A stretch of 64,000 nt of DNA from Mesorhizobium sp. ES1-4 (GCF_020164745.1 NZ_JAIUGV010000007.1:1-64000); one strand, 5' to 3'. Counted from the first letter of the stretch, positions 1 through 7,748 are shown. Translations and numbers: made by a program. The notes: generated by a model not told the origin, from the sequence alone.

Positions 1-520
1 CCACTCCGTCTCGGCTTCGCCGAGCCACCTCTCCCCCCTCCGGAGGGAGAGGAAGGAACGCGCTTGGCGAGGTCGCGGCTTTCCCCTCTTGTCTGCCAGC
101 CGTCTCCGCTGCAAGGGATCGGTGGGACTTCGAGTAAGAGCGACGCGTTTGCCCGGGGCTTCGCGTTTCACCAGCGGCTTCCCCCACTCCGTCTCGGCTT
201 CGCCGAGCCACCTCTCCCCCCTCCTGAGGGAGAGGAAGGAACGCGCTTGGCGAGGTCGCGCCTTACTCCTCTTGCCTGCCAGCCGTCTCCGCTGCAAGGG
301 ATCGGTCGGATCTCGAGTAAGAGCTATGCGGCTGTCTGCGGCTTCGCGTTTCACCAGCGGCTTCCCCCACTCCGTCTCGGCTTCGCCGAGCCACCTCTCC
401 CCCCTCCGGAGGGAGAGGAAGGAACGCGCTTGGCGAGGTCGCGCCTTTTCCTCTCCCCCGTCGATCGGGGGAGAGGTGTCGAGCGCAGCTCGACGGAGTG
501 GGGGTCGACCCGTGGCGCGA
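1..520. repeat. Family A palindromic repeat, three tandem units of 183 bp
   Basis: The motif CCACTCCGTCTCGGCTTCGC recurs at 1, 184 and 367, an exact 183-bp period; the third unit is shortened. The array closes at about 450-515 with CCTCTCCCCCGTCGATCGGG and then TCGACGGAGTGGGGG, which is the inverted counterpart of the left motif. The block therefore looks like a long inverted-repeat element whose left part has been amplified. Related single copies lie at 34300-34512 and 47409-47553. The open frames through it look like repeat translation, not genes. The element continues beyond the left edge of the window. Confidence 0.85.
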
Positions 521-604
521 TCGTTCTACTTCATCGACCGGAATCCGTTAGGGTGCCGCTTATGGGTGCTGTCCCGCCAGGTTGCCAAGAGTCGCCAGGC
601 ACAA

Positions 605-631
605 AAAAACCCGGCTCAAGGCCGGGTTTTT
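605..631 (-). terminator. Rho-independent terminator after secB
   Basis: A perfect 11-bp stem, AAAAACCCGGC pairing with GCCGGGTTTTT around the loop TCAAG. Read on the minus strand it ends in a run of T and lies 25 bp past the secB stop. The symmetry would let it work in both directions. Confidence 0.9.
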
Positions 632-655
632 CAAGCGATCCCTGTCAGCCGAGCC

Positions 656-1153
656 TCAGCTCACCTTGGTCTGCGAGGCGGCCTGGTCCTCGGCGATCTT
701 CTGCTGGAACATCTGGGCGAAGTCGATCGGGTCGAGCATCAGCGGCGGGAAGCCGCCATTGCGCGTCGCCTCGGCGATGATCTGGCGGGCGAAGGGGAAC
801 AGCAGGCGCGGGCATTCGATGAACAGGATCGGCAGCATGTGCTCCTGCGGGAAGCCCGAAATGGCGAAGACGCCGCCATAGACCAGCTCGACGTTGAACA
901 GCACTTCCTGGTCGAAGGAGGCCTTGGCGTTCAGCGTCAAATTGACGTCGAACTGCTTGTCGGAGAGCGGATTGGCGTTGACGTTGACGTTGATGGCGAT
1001 GCCGGGGGCCTTGTCGCGGCCGCGCAGCGAGTTCGGCGCGCCGGGGCTTTCGAAGGAAAGGTCCTTGACATACTGGGCCAGGACGTTGAGCGACGGCTGC
1101 GCCGCGTTGCCGTTTCCGTTGGCGCCGACCGGCGCGTCGTCATTGCTGGCCAT
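656..1153 (-). CDS. secB: Protein-export chaperone SecB
   Basis: A 165-residue cytosolic chaperone that holds presecretory proteins unfolded and hands them to SecA at the Sec translocase. The family core is clear: an [16 protein letters not shown] segment near residue 24, the beta-rich middle with [10 protein letters not shown], and a C-terminal part with [21 protein letters not shown]. Length is normal for SecB. The ATG at 1153 (MASNDDAP) is chosen over an in-frame start 28 codons upstream because the extra residues are unlike any SecB and run into the intergenic hairpin element. It is a single gene with its own terminator. In other Rhizobiales secB is close to the origin, as here. Confidence 0.95.
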   Translation of the reverse strand: MASNDDAPVGANGNGNAAQPSLNVLAQYVKDLSFESPGAPNSLRGRDKAPGIAINVNVNANPLSDKQFDVNLTLNAKASFDQEVLFNVELVYGGVFAISGFPQEHMLPILFIECPRLLFPFARQIIAEATRNGGFPPLMLDPIDFAQMFQQKIAEDQAASQTKVS

Positions 1154-1264
1154 GAGCCTGATATCCTTTTGCCTGGGCAGCGTTGCTGACCGAATTGAAA
1201 TCGGGCGTTCGCTACCATGGCCGGCATGACAAGACAAGGTTTGCCGCCTTTTGGCCGGAGAGGG

Positions 1265-1412
1265 CCGAGACTGTATCGAGATTCAGGTCAGGCCGAGTCG
1301 AAAATGGTGGTTTTCGAGAACCGGAGCGGAGCGTACTTTTTGTACGTGAGCACCGGAAGCGCAGGAAGCCGCCATTTGCAGGCCGGCCTCACCTGAATAC
1401 CGATACAGTCTC
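1265..1412. repeat. Family F long imperfect hairpin element (about 150 bp)
   Basis: The outer arms GAGACTGTATCGAGATTCAG (from 1267) and ACCTGAATACCGATACAGTC (to 1410) are near-perfect reverse complements. The inner arms continue the palindrome (AAAATGGTGG with CCGCCATTT), and the tip is GTAC-TTTTT-GTAC around 1338-1350. The whole span can fold into one long hairpin, as expected for a MITE or a structured RNA. The right end reaches the fxsA stop codon. Confidence 0.7.
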
Positions 1413-1923
1413 AGTCGTCCTTCAGCCGCCGCCACGGCGAATTATGGTCCGGGCCGCGCCTCAGGTCTTCCTCGCGCGAGTAGTCGCCGTCGTCGAGGTC
1501 GATGACCTTGTCGCGCTGCCGGCGGAAGCCGCCGGTGGAGAAACTGGTGGCGACGACGATGCGGCCCTTGAGCCTGCTCCAGGCAAGGTCGCGCACCGGC
1601 GGCAGGAAGAGGAGCAGGCCGATGATGTCCGTGATGAAGCCGGGGATGATCAGAAGGATCGCCGCGACCACGATCATGGCGCCGTGGGCGAGCTGCCGGC
1701 TGGGGTCGCGGCCGGCGTCCATTTCGGAACGGATGCGGGTCATGACGCCGAAGCCCTGGTGCCGCAGCAAAAGCACGCCGGCGAAACTCGAGGCCAGCAC
1801 CAGGCCGACCGTCGCCAGCGCGCCGACCTCACGGCCGACGACGACGAAACCGGCGATTTCCAGCAGCGGAAGCGCAAGCAGAAGGAGGGGAAGCAGCGAA
1901 ATGCGCAAGTCTTTACCGACCAT
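1411..1923 (-). CDS. fxsA: FxsA family membrane protein
   Basis: A small inner-membrane protein of the FxsA/YtxA family. In E. coli, FxsA overproduction relieves exclusion of phage T7 by the F plasmid; the native role is unknown. With the ATG at 1923 (MVGKDLRISLL) it has about 170 residues. It carries hydrophobic segments at the N terminus (LLPLLLLALPLLEIAGFVVV), a second around residues 35-55, and a long one with IIPGFITDIIGLLLFLPPVR, the most typical FxsA stretch. The C-terminal tail is charged. An in-frame ATG at 1950 would add nine residues. It is divergent from the Tim44-like gene and, as in related genomes, next to secB. Confidence 0.85.
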   Translation of the reverse strand: MVGKDLRISLLPLLLLALPLLEIAGFVVVGREVGALATVGLVLASSFAGVLLLRHQGFGVMTRIRSEMDAGRDPSRQLAHGAMIVVAAILLIIPGFITDIIGLLLFLPPVRDLAWSRLKGRIVVATSFSTGGFRRQRDKVIDLDDGDYSREEDLRRGPDHNSPWRRLKDD

Positions 1924-2106
1924 TCGATTGTTTGTCGCGCCGGCGACCAATCGCCGCTGGCATCGAGGCTGTTAGATAGGTATGCCTGCCTTGGATTTGA
2001 ATGATTGCGCCTTGCGTTCTATATGCTTTGAATGGTGAACGCTATGCGACCGCGGCCTGTTGGCTGGACGGTCCGGCCTAGAGGCAGGGATTGATTGGCG
2101 GAAAAT

Positions 2107-2814
2107 ATGGGCTTCTTCGACTTCGGCACGATTTTCTTCCTGATCGCGGCGGTGGTGATCTTCTTTCAGCTGCGCAACGTGCTGGGCCGCCGGACCGGTA
2201 GCGAGCGGCCGCCCTTCGATCCCTATACGGCGGCGCGTACCGACAAGGACGCCACGCAGAAGCCCGAAAATGTGGTTTCGCTGCCGCGCAAGCGGGCTCC
2301 CGGCGAGCCTGCGCCGGCCGACGCCTATGCGGCGATCGACGCCTTTGCCAAGCCCGACACCGATCTCAACAAGGGCCTGCGCGCCATCAAGGACAACGAC
2401 CCGTCCTTCGACCCGAAGGGGTTCGTCGACGGCGCCAAGATGGCCTATGAGATGATCGTCATGGCCTATGCCGACGGCGACCGCAAAACGCTGAAGAACC
2501 TTCTGTCGCGCGAGGTCTTCGACGGCTTCGTCGCCGCGATCGGCGAACGCGAGGCCAAGTCGGAAAAGATCCAGTCCTCCTTCGTCGGCATCGACAAGGC
2601 CGATATCGTCTCGGCCGAGATGAAGGGCGGCGAGGCGCATGTGACGCTGCGCATCATCAGCGAGCTGATCTCGGCGACGCGCGACAAGGCCGGAACGGTC
2701 ATCGACGGCGATCCGGAAACCGTGGCCGAGGTCAAGGATGTCTGGACCTTCGCCCGCGACACGCGCTCGCGCGATCCGAACTGGAAGCTCGTCGCCACCG
2801 AAGAAGAAGACTGA
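2107..2814 (+). CDS. Tim44/TimA family protein
   Basis: A protein of about 235 residues. One N-terminal membrane helix (FGTIFFLIAAVVIFFQL) is followed by a variable charged linker and a C-terminal Tim44-like domain (from about residue 100, GFVDGAKMAYEMIVMAYADGD). Bacterial homologues are membrane-anchored; this domain is related to the mitochondrial import-motor subunit Tim44. The function in bacteria is poorly defined. The ATG at 2107 (MGFFDFG) is preferred because homologues begin there; a TTG at 2095 would add four residues and is closer to the AGGGA at 2086. It is followed 22 bp later by mltA, so it probably opens that operon. Confidence 0.85.
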   Translation: MGFFDFGTIFFLIAAVVIFFQLRNVLGRRTGSERPPFDPYTAARTDKDATQKPENVVSLPRKRAPGEPAPADAYAAIDAFAKPDTDLNKGLRAIKDNDPSFDPKGFVDGAKMAYEMIVMAYADGDRKTLKNLLSREVFDGFVAAIGEREAKSEKIQSSFVGIDKADIVSAEMKGGEAHVTLRIISELISATRDKAGTVIDGDPETVAEVKDVWTFARDTRSRDPNWKLVATEEED

Positions 2815-2836
2815 ACCCTGGAACAGGCGGGCTCCG

Positions 2837-3937
2837 GTGTCGCTGTCGCCTCTCCTTGTCGAAAGGTCCTTCGGCGATCTACCCGGCTGGGGTGACGACG
2901 ACCATCTGCCGGCCTTCGAGGCTTTTCGCCGGTCCGCCTTCCATGTGCTGGTGAAACCCTATCGCGGCGGTGCGCTCGGCGTCGATTTCAGCGCCTTCGC
3001 CGAGCCCTATGCGCAGGCACGCGCCGGCGCCCCGGCGAACCGGTCGGAGGCCCGCGCCTTCTTCGAACGCCACTTCGTCCCCATGCTGGTCCGGGCGGAG
3101 GCCAACGCCGGGCTCGTCACCGGTTTCTACGAGCCTCAAGTCGAGGCCTCGCCGGTGCGCACGGACCGTTTTGGCGTGCCGCTGCTGTCGCGGCCGGCCG
3201 ACCTCATCGATGTCGACGACGCCAACCGACCCGCCGGGATGGATCCCTATCTCGCCTTCGCACGCCGGACGCCGGACGGGCCGGCCGAATATTTCGACCG
3301 CGGCGCCATCGAGCGCGGCGCGCTCGCCGGCCAGGGGCTGGAGATCGCCTGGCTGGCCGACAAGGTCGATGCCTTCTTCATCCATGTGCAAGGGGCGGCA
3401 CGGCTCGCCATGACCGACGGGCGGCTTTGCCGCGTCACCTACGCCGCCAAATCCGGCCAGCGTTTCACCGGCCCGGGAAAGGTGTTGAGCGAGCTGGGCG
3501 AAATCCCGCTGGCGGAGGTGACGATGCAGTCGATCCGCGCCTGGTTGAAGGCGCATCCGGAGCGCGTCGACGAGATCCTGTGGCGGAACCGCTCCTATAT
3601 CTTCTTCCGCGAGGCCGCCGTGGATGATGCATCGCTGGGGCCGATCGCGGCCGCCAAGGTGCCGCTGACGCCGGGCCGCTCGATGGCCGTCGACCGGCTG
3701 CTGCACACATTCGGCACGCCTTTCTACATCGACGCGCCGACGCTCACGGCATTCGACGCAAGACCGTTCCGGCGGCTGATGATCGCGCAGGATACCGGCT
3801 CGGCCATCACCGGGCCGGCGCGCGGCGATCTGTTCGCCGGCTCCGGCGATGCCGCCGGCGAGATCGCAGGCGTGGTGCGCAACGCCGCCGACTTCCATGC
3901 GCTGGTGCCGCGCGCGCTGGCCGGGGGCGCACAATGA
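2837..3937 (+). CDS. mltA: Membrane-bound lytic murein transglycosylase A (MltA family)
   Basis: Cleaves the MurNAc-GlcNAc bond of peptidoglycan with formation of 1,6-anhydromuramic acid. The 366-residue protein has the MltA domain (FVPMLVRAEANAGLVTGFYEP, AFFIHVQGAARL) and the C-terminal 3D domain, including IAQDTGSAITGPARGDLFAG, which carries the family's catalytic Asp. The GTG at 2837 (VSLSPLLVERSFGDLPGW) is chosen because homologues start near FxDLPGW. No clear signal peptide or lipobox precedes the domain, which is odd for a periplasmic enzyme. It overlaps smr by four bases (ATGA), so the two are translationally coupled. Confidence 0.92.
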   Translation: MSLSPLLVERSFGDLPGWGDDDHLPAFEAFRRSAFHVLVKPYRGGALGVDFSAFAEPYAQARAGAPANRSEARAFFERHFVPMLVRAEANAGLVTGFYEPQVEASPVRTDRFGVPLLSRPADLIDVDDANRPAGMDPYLAFARRTPDGPAEYFDRGAIERGALAGQGLEIAWLADKVDAFFIHVQGAARLAMTDGRLCRVTYAAKSGQRFTGPGKVLSELGEIPLAEVTMQSIRAWLKAHPERVDEILWRNRSYIFFREAAVDDASLGPIAAAKVPLTPGRSMAVDRLLHTFGTPFYIDAPTLTAFDARPFRRLMIAQDTGSAITGPARGDLFAGSGDAAGEIAGVVRNAADFHALVPRALAGGAQ

Positions 3938-4476
3938 GCAAGCGCGGGGATAAACTCAGCGAGGACGACCGGGTGCTGTGGAACCTGGTGGCGCGCACCG
4001 CCAAGCCGCTCAAGGGCCGCGCCGCCATCGACATTCCGGAGCTGGCCGCCGACGCCAAGCCACCAACGCCGCCGCAACCGGGCCAGCCCACGGCCAATGC
4101 GGCGGGCGTGGCAAGGCCGAAGGTCCAGCATGTCACCCACCGGCTCGACGAGCCGACGCTGGACAAGCTGTCGAAAGGCCGGTTGCCGATCGAGGGCCGC
4201 GTCGACCTGCATGGCATGACGCAGGACGAGGCCTATTCGCTGCTGTTCTCGTTCCTGCACCGGGCGCATGCCGGCGGCATTCGCTATGTGCTGGTCATCA
4301 CCGGCAAAGGGTCGTCCTCGGGCGGCGATGGCGTGTTGCGGCGCGCCGTGCCGGCCTGGCTGTCGACACCGGCGTTCCGGCCGCTGGTCTCCAGCCACGA
4401 CCATGCCGCCCGCAACCATGGCGGCTCCGGCGCGCTCTATATCAGGCTGCGGCGGGTGGCGAGGCCGGGCGCATGA
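3934..4476 (+). CDS. Smr domain protein
   Basis: A 180-residue protein with a variable N-terminal half rich in Pro and Ala and a C-terminal Smr (small MutS-related) domain. Signature segments are VDLHGMTQDEA around residue 90, ITGKG, and HGGSGALYIRL near the end. Smr domains bind nucleic acid and some are nickases or RNases; the role of the stand-alone rhizobial protein is not established. It overlaps mltA upstream and the XRE gene downstream, each by ATGA. Confidence 0.88.
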   Translation: MSKRGDKLSEDDRVLWNLVARTAKPLKGRAAIDIPELAADAKPPTPPQPGQPTANAAGVARPKVQHVTHRLDEPTLDKLSKGRLPIEGRVDLHGMTQDEAYSLLFSFLHRAHAGGIRYVLVITGKGSSSGGDGVLRRAVPAWLSTPAFRPLVSSHDHAARNHGGSGALYIRLRRVARPGA

Positions 4477-4841
4477 CGCCGTTCGGCGAGAGGCTGCGGG
4501 CGCTGAGGACCGAACGCGGCGTCAGCCAGAAGGACATGGCGGCGGCGATCGGCGTCAGCCCCGCCTATCTCTCGGCGCTGGAGCATGGCCGGCGCGGCGC
4601 GCCGACCTGGACGCTGATCCAGAAGATCATCGGCTATTTCAACATCATCTGGGACGATGCCGAGGAGCTGGCGCGGCTCGCCGAAGCCTCGCACCCGCGC
4701 GTGAAGCTCGACACGGCGGGCCTGTCCCCCGCCGCCACCGAGCTTGCCAATCTGCTGGCCGAAAACATCGAGAAACTCGACGAGGCGGAACTGCGCCGCG
4801 TCACCGCGTCGATCCGCAAGGCGCTCAGCCAACCGAAGTAA
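4473..4841 (+). CDS. XRE-family helix-turn-helix regulator
   Basis: A 122-residue DNA-binding protein. The N-terminal HTH (residues about 5-55: LRALRTERGVSQKDMAAAIG and VSPAYLSALEHGRRG) is of the Cro/C1 type. The rest is a helical tail with LSPAATELANLLAENIEKLD, probably for dimerisation. The targets are unknown. It is the last gene of the mltA-smr unit and starts inside the smr stop codon; homologues occupy the same place in other rhizobia. Confidence 0.85.
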   Translation: MTPFGERLRALRTERGVSQKDMAAAIGVSPAYLSALEHGRRGAPTWTLIQKIIGYFNIIWDDAEELARLAEASHPRVKLDTAGLSPAATELANLLAENIEKLDEAELRRVTASIRKALSQPK

Positions 4842-4922
4842 CTGGCTTTATGCGGATTCCGGGCGTCCCCCGATTGCAAGACGGTGCCCGCCGGCCGCAG
4901 CCAGCGGGCAGCCGGAGCGAGA

Positions 4923-5174
4923 TCAATACTTGCCGGCCGTGCGGCCGTTGGGGTTGCCGCCATTGTTGCCCGGGCGGCCATTGTCGTGGTGGTCGCGGCC
5001 GTTGCCGCCGCCGAGGCAGTCCGAGGCGCCTGCAGTGCCACAACAACGGCCGGCCCAAAGGTCGTTGAGCGTGGTCTTGACGCAGCTCGTGTCGGTCTGA
5101 CCAGCCAGAGCGGATCCGGTCAGGGCCGATACCGCGACGGCGGCGAGGAGGGTGTTGCGCAGGAAAGCAGTCAT
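4923..5174 (-). CDS. Small secreted Gly/Asn-rich protein, function unknown
   Basis: An 83-residue protein. It starts MTAFLRNTLLAAVAVSAL and has a signal peptide with a probable cleavage after ALA-G (about residue 24). The mature part has four Cys (one in TSCVKTTL, two in GRCCGT, one in SDCLGGG) and ends in a Gly/Asn/His-rich low-complexity tail (GRDHHDNGRPGNNGGNPN). I do not recognise a family. The His/Asp/Asn-rich tail and the CC pair could bind metal, but this is a guess. It converges with the XRE gene, with an 80-bp gap. Confidence 0.7.
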   Translation of the reverse strand: MTAFLRNTLLAAVAVSALTGSALAGQTDTSCVKTTLNDLWAGRCCGTAGASDCLGGGNGRDHHDNGRPGNNGGNPNGRTAGKY

Positions 5175-5342
5175 TTGAAGTCTCCATGGTTTGTTTCTGT
5201 CGTCCACGGCTGTGTGTCGCCGGGCGGGACGAATTGGTTCACGGAGAGATGGAGACGATTTTCGGGAGGGCCCCAAAGGGAGCGGTGAGTCAAATGCAGT
5301 GCGGCTATGGCAGAGGCCCAAGAGATTGGCGGAAGCCTCCAC

Positions 5343-5662
5343 GGTTTCGTCATCCACGGGCGGAGCGGGAGCGAAGCGGACGCGCAGACCCGAGGATCCA
5401 TGCCGCGACCTGCGAACTCCGCAGCGGTGCAGAATGTAGTGATATAGCCGCACCCAATCCTAGGCCGCCGTGTTTTTTGTTGGTGTCACGGCATGGATCC
5501 TAGAGCGGTTCAGCGTCTGATAGAATCGCTGAACCGCTCTAACTCTTTGTTTTCACGCAATTCCGGACGGAAAACCGCTACGCACTTTTCCTGGAATTGC
5601 TATAGGGTCTCCGCGACGTCGCTTCGCGACTGCTGCGCCCTAGGATGACGAAGCGCTGGGGC
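5343..5662. repeat. Family C inverted pair, interrupted by a family G element
   Basis: Left arm 5343-5412 (CGTCATCC..., GAGGATCCATGCCGCGACCT) and right arm 5484-5662 (GGCATGGATCCTA..., GGGTCTCCGCGACGTCGCTT, CCCTAGGATGACGAAGCG) are inverted copies of a motif of about 60 bp also seen at 15303-15500 and 20331-20580. The right arm is split at 5503-5602 by the family G element. No gene is visible between 5175 and 5696. Confidence 0.8.
5503..5602. mobile_element. Family G MITE-like element (100 bp) with TA target duplication
   Basis: An element with a strong internal hairpin (AGAGCGGTTCAGCG 5502-5515 with CGCTGAACCGCTCT 5527-5540) and a tail ending CTGGAATTGCTA. It lies within the family C sequence, which is uninterrupted elsewhere (ATGGATCCTAGGGTCTCCGC at about 20334). 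It is flanked on both sides by TA (5501-5502 and 5603-5604). The ends GAGCGGTTCAG and, reversed, TAGCAATTCCAG are imperfect terminal inverted repeats. TA duplication is typical of IS630/Tc1-mariner-type elements. A shorter copy lies at 50272-50342. Confidence 0.65.
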
Positions 5663-5696
5663 GGCGCCGCCTCAAGCGGTCTCCCACTGTCGGCCC

Positions 5697-6311
5697 TTAC
5701 TCCACCGACCCCACCAAAACCTGCTGGCCGCCGCGGATCGAGACCCAGCGGCCGGTGTTGTCAATTGCCTGGCGCTTGAGGAAGCGGTAGCCGGTCTCGT
5801 CCCAGGGCTTGACCTGGTCGTTCAGGTTGTCGAGCACGTAGTCGCCCCTGTCGGTGCGCACCGTCAGCACGGCGTGGCCTTCACCGTCGGGCTTGCGCAC
5901 CACGGTTATCAAGAGATCGGCGAGCGACACGCCCATGCGGGACAGCTGGCGCCGCTTTTCCAGCACGTAGTCCTCGCAGTCGCCGACGCCCTTGTCGGGA
6001 TAGGCCCAGACCTCGTCCTCGCCGTAGATGTCCATGTCGCTCATCGGCTTGACGGCGGCATTGACCCTGGCGGTGATGTTGACCAGCTTGCGCATGAACC
6101 CTTCGGTCAGGGCCGCCGGCGCGAGGTTGGCCGGGCGGATCGAGCATTCGCCGGGACGCTGCTTGCAGAAATCATAGTGGCCGATCGGCTGCGAGGTGAG
6201 GCCTCCGGTCGCCATGGCGCCCGATGCCCAGGCCGGTGCCATCCAGCCTCCCATTGCCGCCAGCCCGGCTGCCGCGCATACGCGCAGCCTTCGCATGGTT
6301 GAGGAATTCAT
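5697..6311 (-). CDS. Transglutaminase-like cysteine proteinase (BTLCP, DUF920 family)
   Basis: A 204-residue exported protein. A signal peptide (MRRLRVCAAAGLAAMGGW to about residue 30, cleavage near AWASGA) is followed by the bacterial transglutaminase-like Cys-proteinase domain. The likely catalytic triad is Cys in GVGDCEDYVLEKR, His in GEGHAVLTV and Asp in GDYVLDNLND. LapG, a related periplasmic enzyme, cleaves large surface adhesins; many rhizobia carry stand-alone copies of unknown substrate. A perfect CtrA-type box lies 21 bp upstream of the start, so cell-cycle control is possible. Confidence 0.88.
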   Translation of the reverse strand: MNSSTMRRLRVCAAAGLAAMGGWMAPAWASGAMATGGLTSQPIGHYDFCKQRPGECSIRPANLAPAALTEGFMRKLVNITARVNAAVKPMSDMDIYGEDEVWAYPDKGVGDCEDYVLEKRRQLSRMGVSLADLLITVVRKPDGEGHAVLTVRTDRGDYVLDNLNDQVKPWDETGYRFLKRQAIDNTGRWVSIRGGQQVLVGSVE

Positions 6312-6331
6312 TGTCCCCGCTCGCCCTGTTG

Positions 6332-6346
6332 TTAACGAAACGTTAA
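6332..6346 (-). promoter_or_regulatory. CtrA-type box TTAA-N7-TTAA upstream of the BTLCP gene
   Basis: TTAACGAAACGTTAA is an exact match to the full CtrA consensus and is itself a perfect palindrome. It is centred about 28 bp upstream of the BTLCP start codon, where a promoter would be. CtrA is the essential cell-cycle response regulator of alphaproteobacteria. Binding here is inferred from the motif only. Confidence 0.55.
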
Positions 6347-6470
6347 GGGCGATTTACACTCCGTGTCAATTGAGACGTCGGGCTGAATTGCAGCATGGTT
6401 ACCCGCGGGGGCGCACAGCGGCACTTGTGCAACAGAATCGGACCGGCGGCCCGGTTCCGTTCAAAGCCGG

Positions 6471-7748
6471 CTAGCGCTTGGCGGTGCGGACCAGCTTCGG
6501 CTTCACCGCGACGCGGTTCTGGCGGCCATAGCTGGTGATGAAGTCGACGATGCGCGGCACGATCTCGGAGCGGAAGCGCGAGCCGTTGAAGACGCCGTAA
6601 TGGCCGACCGCAGGCTGCATGTAATGCGCCTTCCTGTCGGCGGGGATGTTGACGCACAGATCCTGCGCCGCCTTGGTCTGGCCGAGGCCCGAAATATCGT
6701 CGTTCTCGCCCTCGACCGTGAACAGGGCAACGTTGCGGATTGCGGACGGATCGATCCTGGCGCCGCGATGCATCATCTCGCCCTTGGGCAGCGCATGGCG
6801 CACGAAAACGGTGTCGACGGTCTGCAGGTAGAACTCCGCCGTCAGGTCCATCACCGCCAGATACTCGTCATAGAAGTCGCGGTGCTTCTCGGCGCTGTCG
6901 CCGTCGAACTTCACAAGGTGCATGAAGAAATCCTTGTGGGCGATGATGTGGCGGTCGAGGTTCATGCTCATGAAGCCCGAAAGCTGCAGGAAGCCGGGAT
7001 AGACCTCGCGGCCGAAGCCCGGCACCGGCCAGGGCGCGCGCATGACGACGTTGTCGCGGAACCAGTCGATGCCTTTTTCCTCGGCGAGCAGATTGACCGC
7101 CGTCGGGTTGCGGCGGGTGTCGATCGGCCCGCCCATCAGCGTCATCGTCGAAGGCACGAAGGGGTCGCCCTTCGCCTCCATCAGCGCCACGGCGGCAAGC
7201 ACCGGCACGGAAGGCTGGCACACCGCCATCACATGGGTGTCCGGACCCAGCGTGTGCAGCATGTCGATGATGTAGTCGATATAGTCGTCGAGATCGAAGC
7301 TGCCATCTGCCATCGGCACCATGCGGGCGTCGACCCAGTCGGTAATGTGGACATCGGCATGGGGCAGCATGGCTTCCACCGTGCCGCGCAGCAGCGTGGC
7401 GTAATGACCCGACATCGGCGCCACGATCAGCAGTTTCGGGTCGGCCTTGCGCCCGGCGGGAACGGCGCGCTCGAAATGGACGAGATTGCAGAACGGCTTC
7501 GACCAGACGGTCCTTTCGGTGACCGCGACGGTCTTCCAGTCGACCACGGTCTTGGCCAGGCCGAATTGCGGCTTGCCGTAGCGGCGCGTGGTGCGCTCGA
7601 ACAGTTCGGCGCCGGCGGCGATCGATCGGCCCCACGGGGTGTGCGAAACCGGGTTGAGCGGATTGGAGTAGAACAGCCGGACCGCATCGGCATAGAGCCG
7701 CGCCGGCTGCAACGCCGCATGGTTCATCTCGTAGAGCTGGTAGAACAT
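6471..7748 (-). CDS. phaZ: Intracellular polyhydroxyalkanoate depolymerase
   Basis: Hydrolyses stored poly-3-hydroxybutyrate in the cytosol. The 425-residue protein belongs to the PhaZ1 type of alpha/beta hydrolase. It has the N-terminal MFYQLYEMNHAALQPARLYA signature, the nucleophile segment MAVCQPSVPVLA (Cys177, which replaces the usual Ser in this family), an Asp-containing VEGENDDISGLGQT and the His segment AVGHYGVFNGSRFR. Length is normal. It is a single gene with a 720-bp distance to rlpA upstream-side neighbours and a 159-bp gap to the BTLCP gene downstream. A small dyad in its upstream region could be an operator. Confidence 0.93.
   Translation of the reverse strand: MFYQLYEMNHAALQPARLYADAVRLFYSNPLNPVSHTPWGRSIAAGAELFERTTRRYGKPQFGLAKTVVDWKTVAVTERTVWSKPFCNLVHFERAVPAGRKADPKLLIVAPMSGHYATLLRGTVEAMLPHADVHITDWVDARMVPMADGSFDLDDYIDYIIDMLHTLGPDTHVMAVCQPSVPVLAAVALMEAKGDPFVPSTMTLMGGPIDTRRNPTAVNLLAEEKGIDWFRDNVVMRAPWPVPGFGREVYPGFLQLSGFMSMNLDRHIIAHKDFFMHLVKFDGDSAEKHRDFYDEYLAVMDLTAEFYLQTVDTVFVRHALPKGEMMHRGARIDPSAIRNVALFTVEGENDDISGLGQTKAAQDLCVNIPADRKAHYMQPAVGHYGVFNGSRFRSEIVPRIVDFITSYGRQNRVAVKPKLVRTAKR

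Noticed and set aside
1..520. CRISPR array, suggested by regular repeats at 1, 184 and 367
   Set aside because: The whole 183-bp unit is repeated, with no short repeat and unique spacer pattern, and no cas genes are near. The unit matches dispersed palindromic elements.
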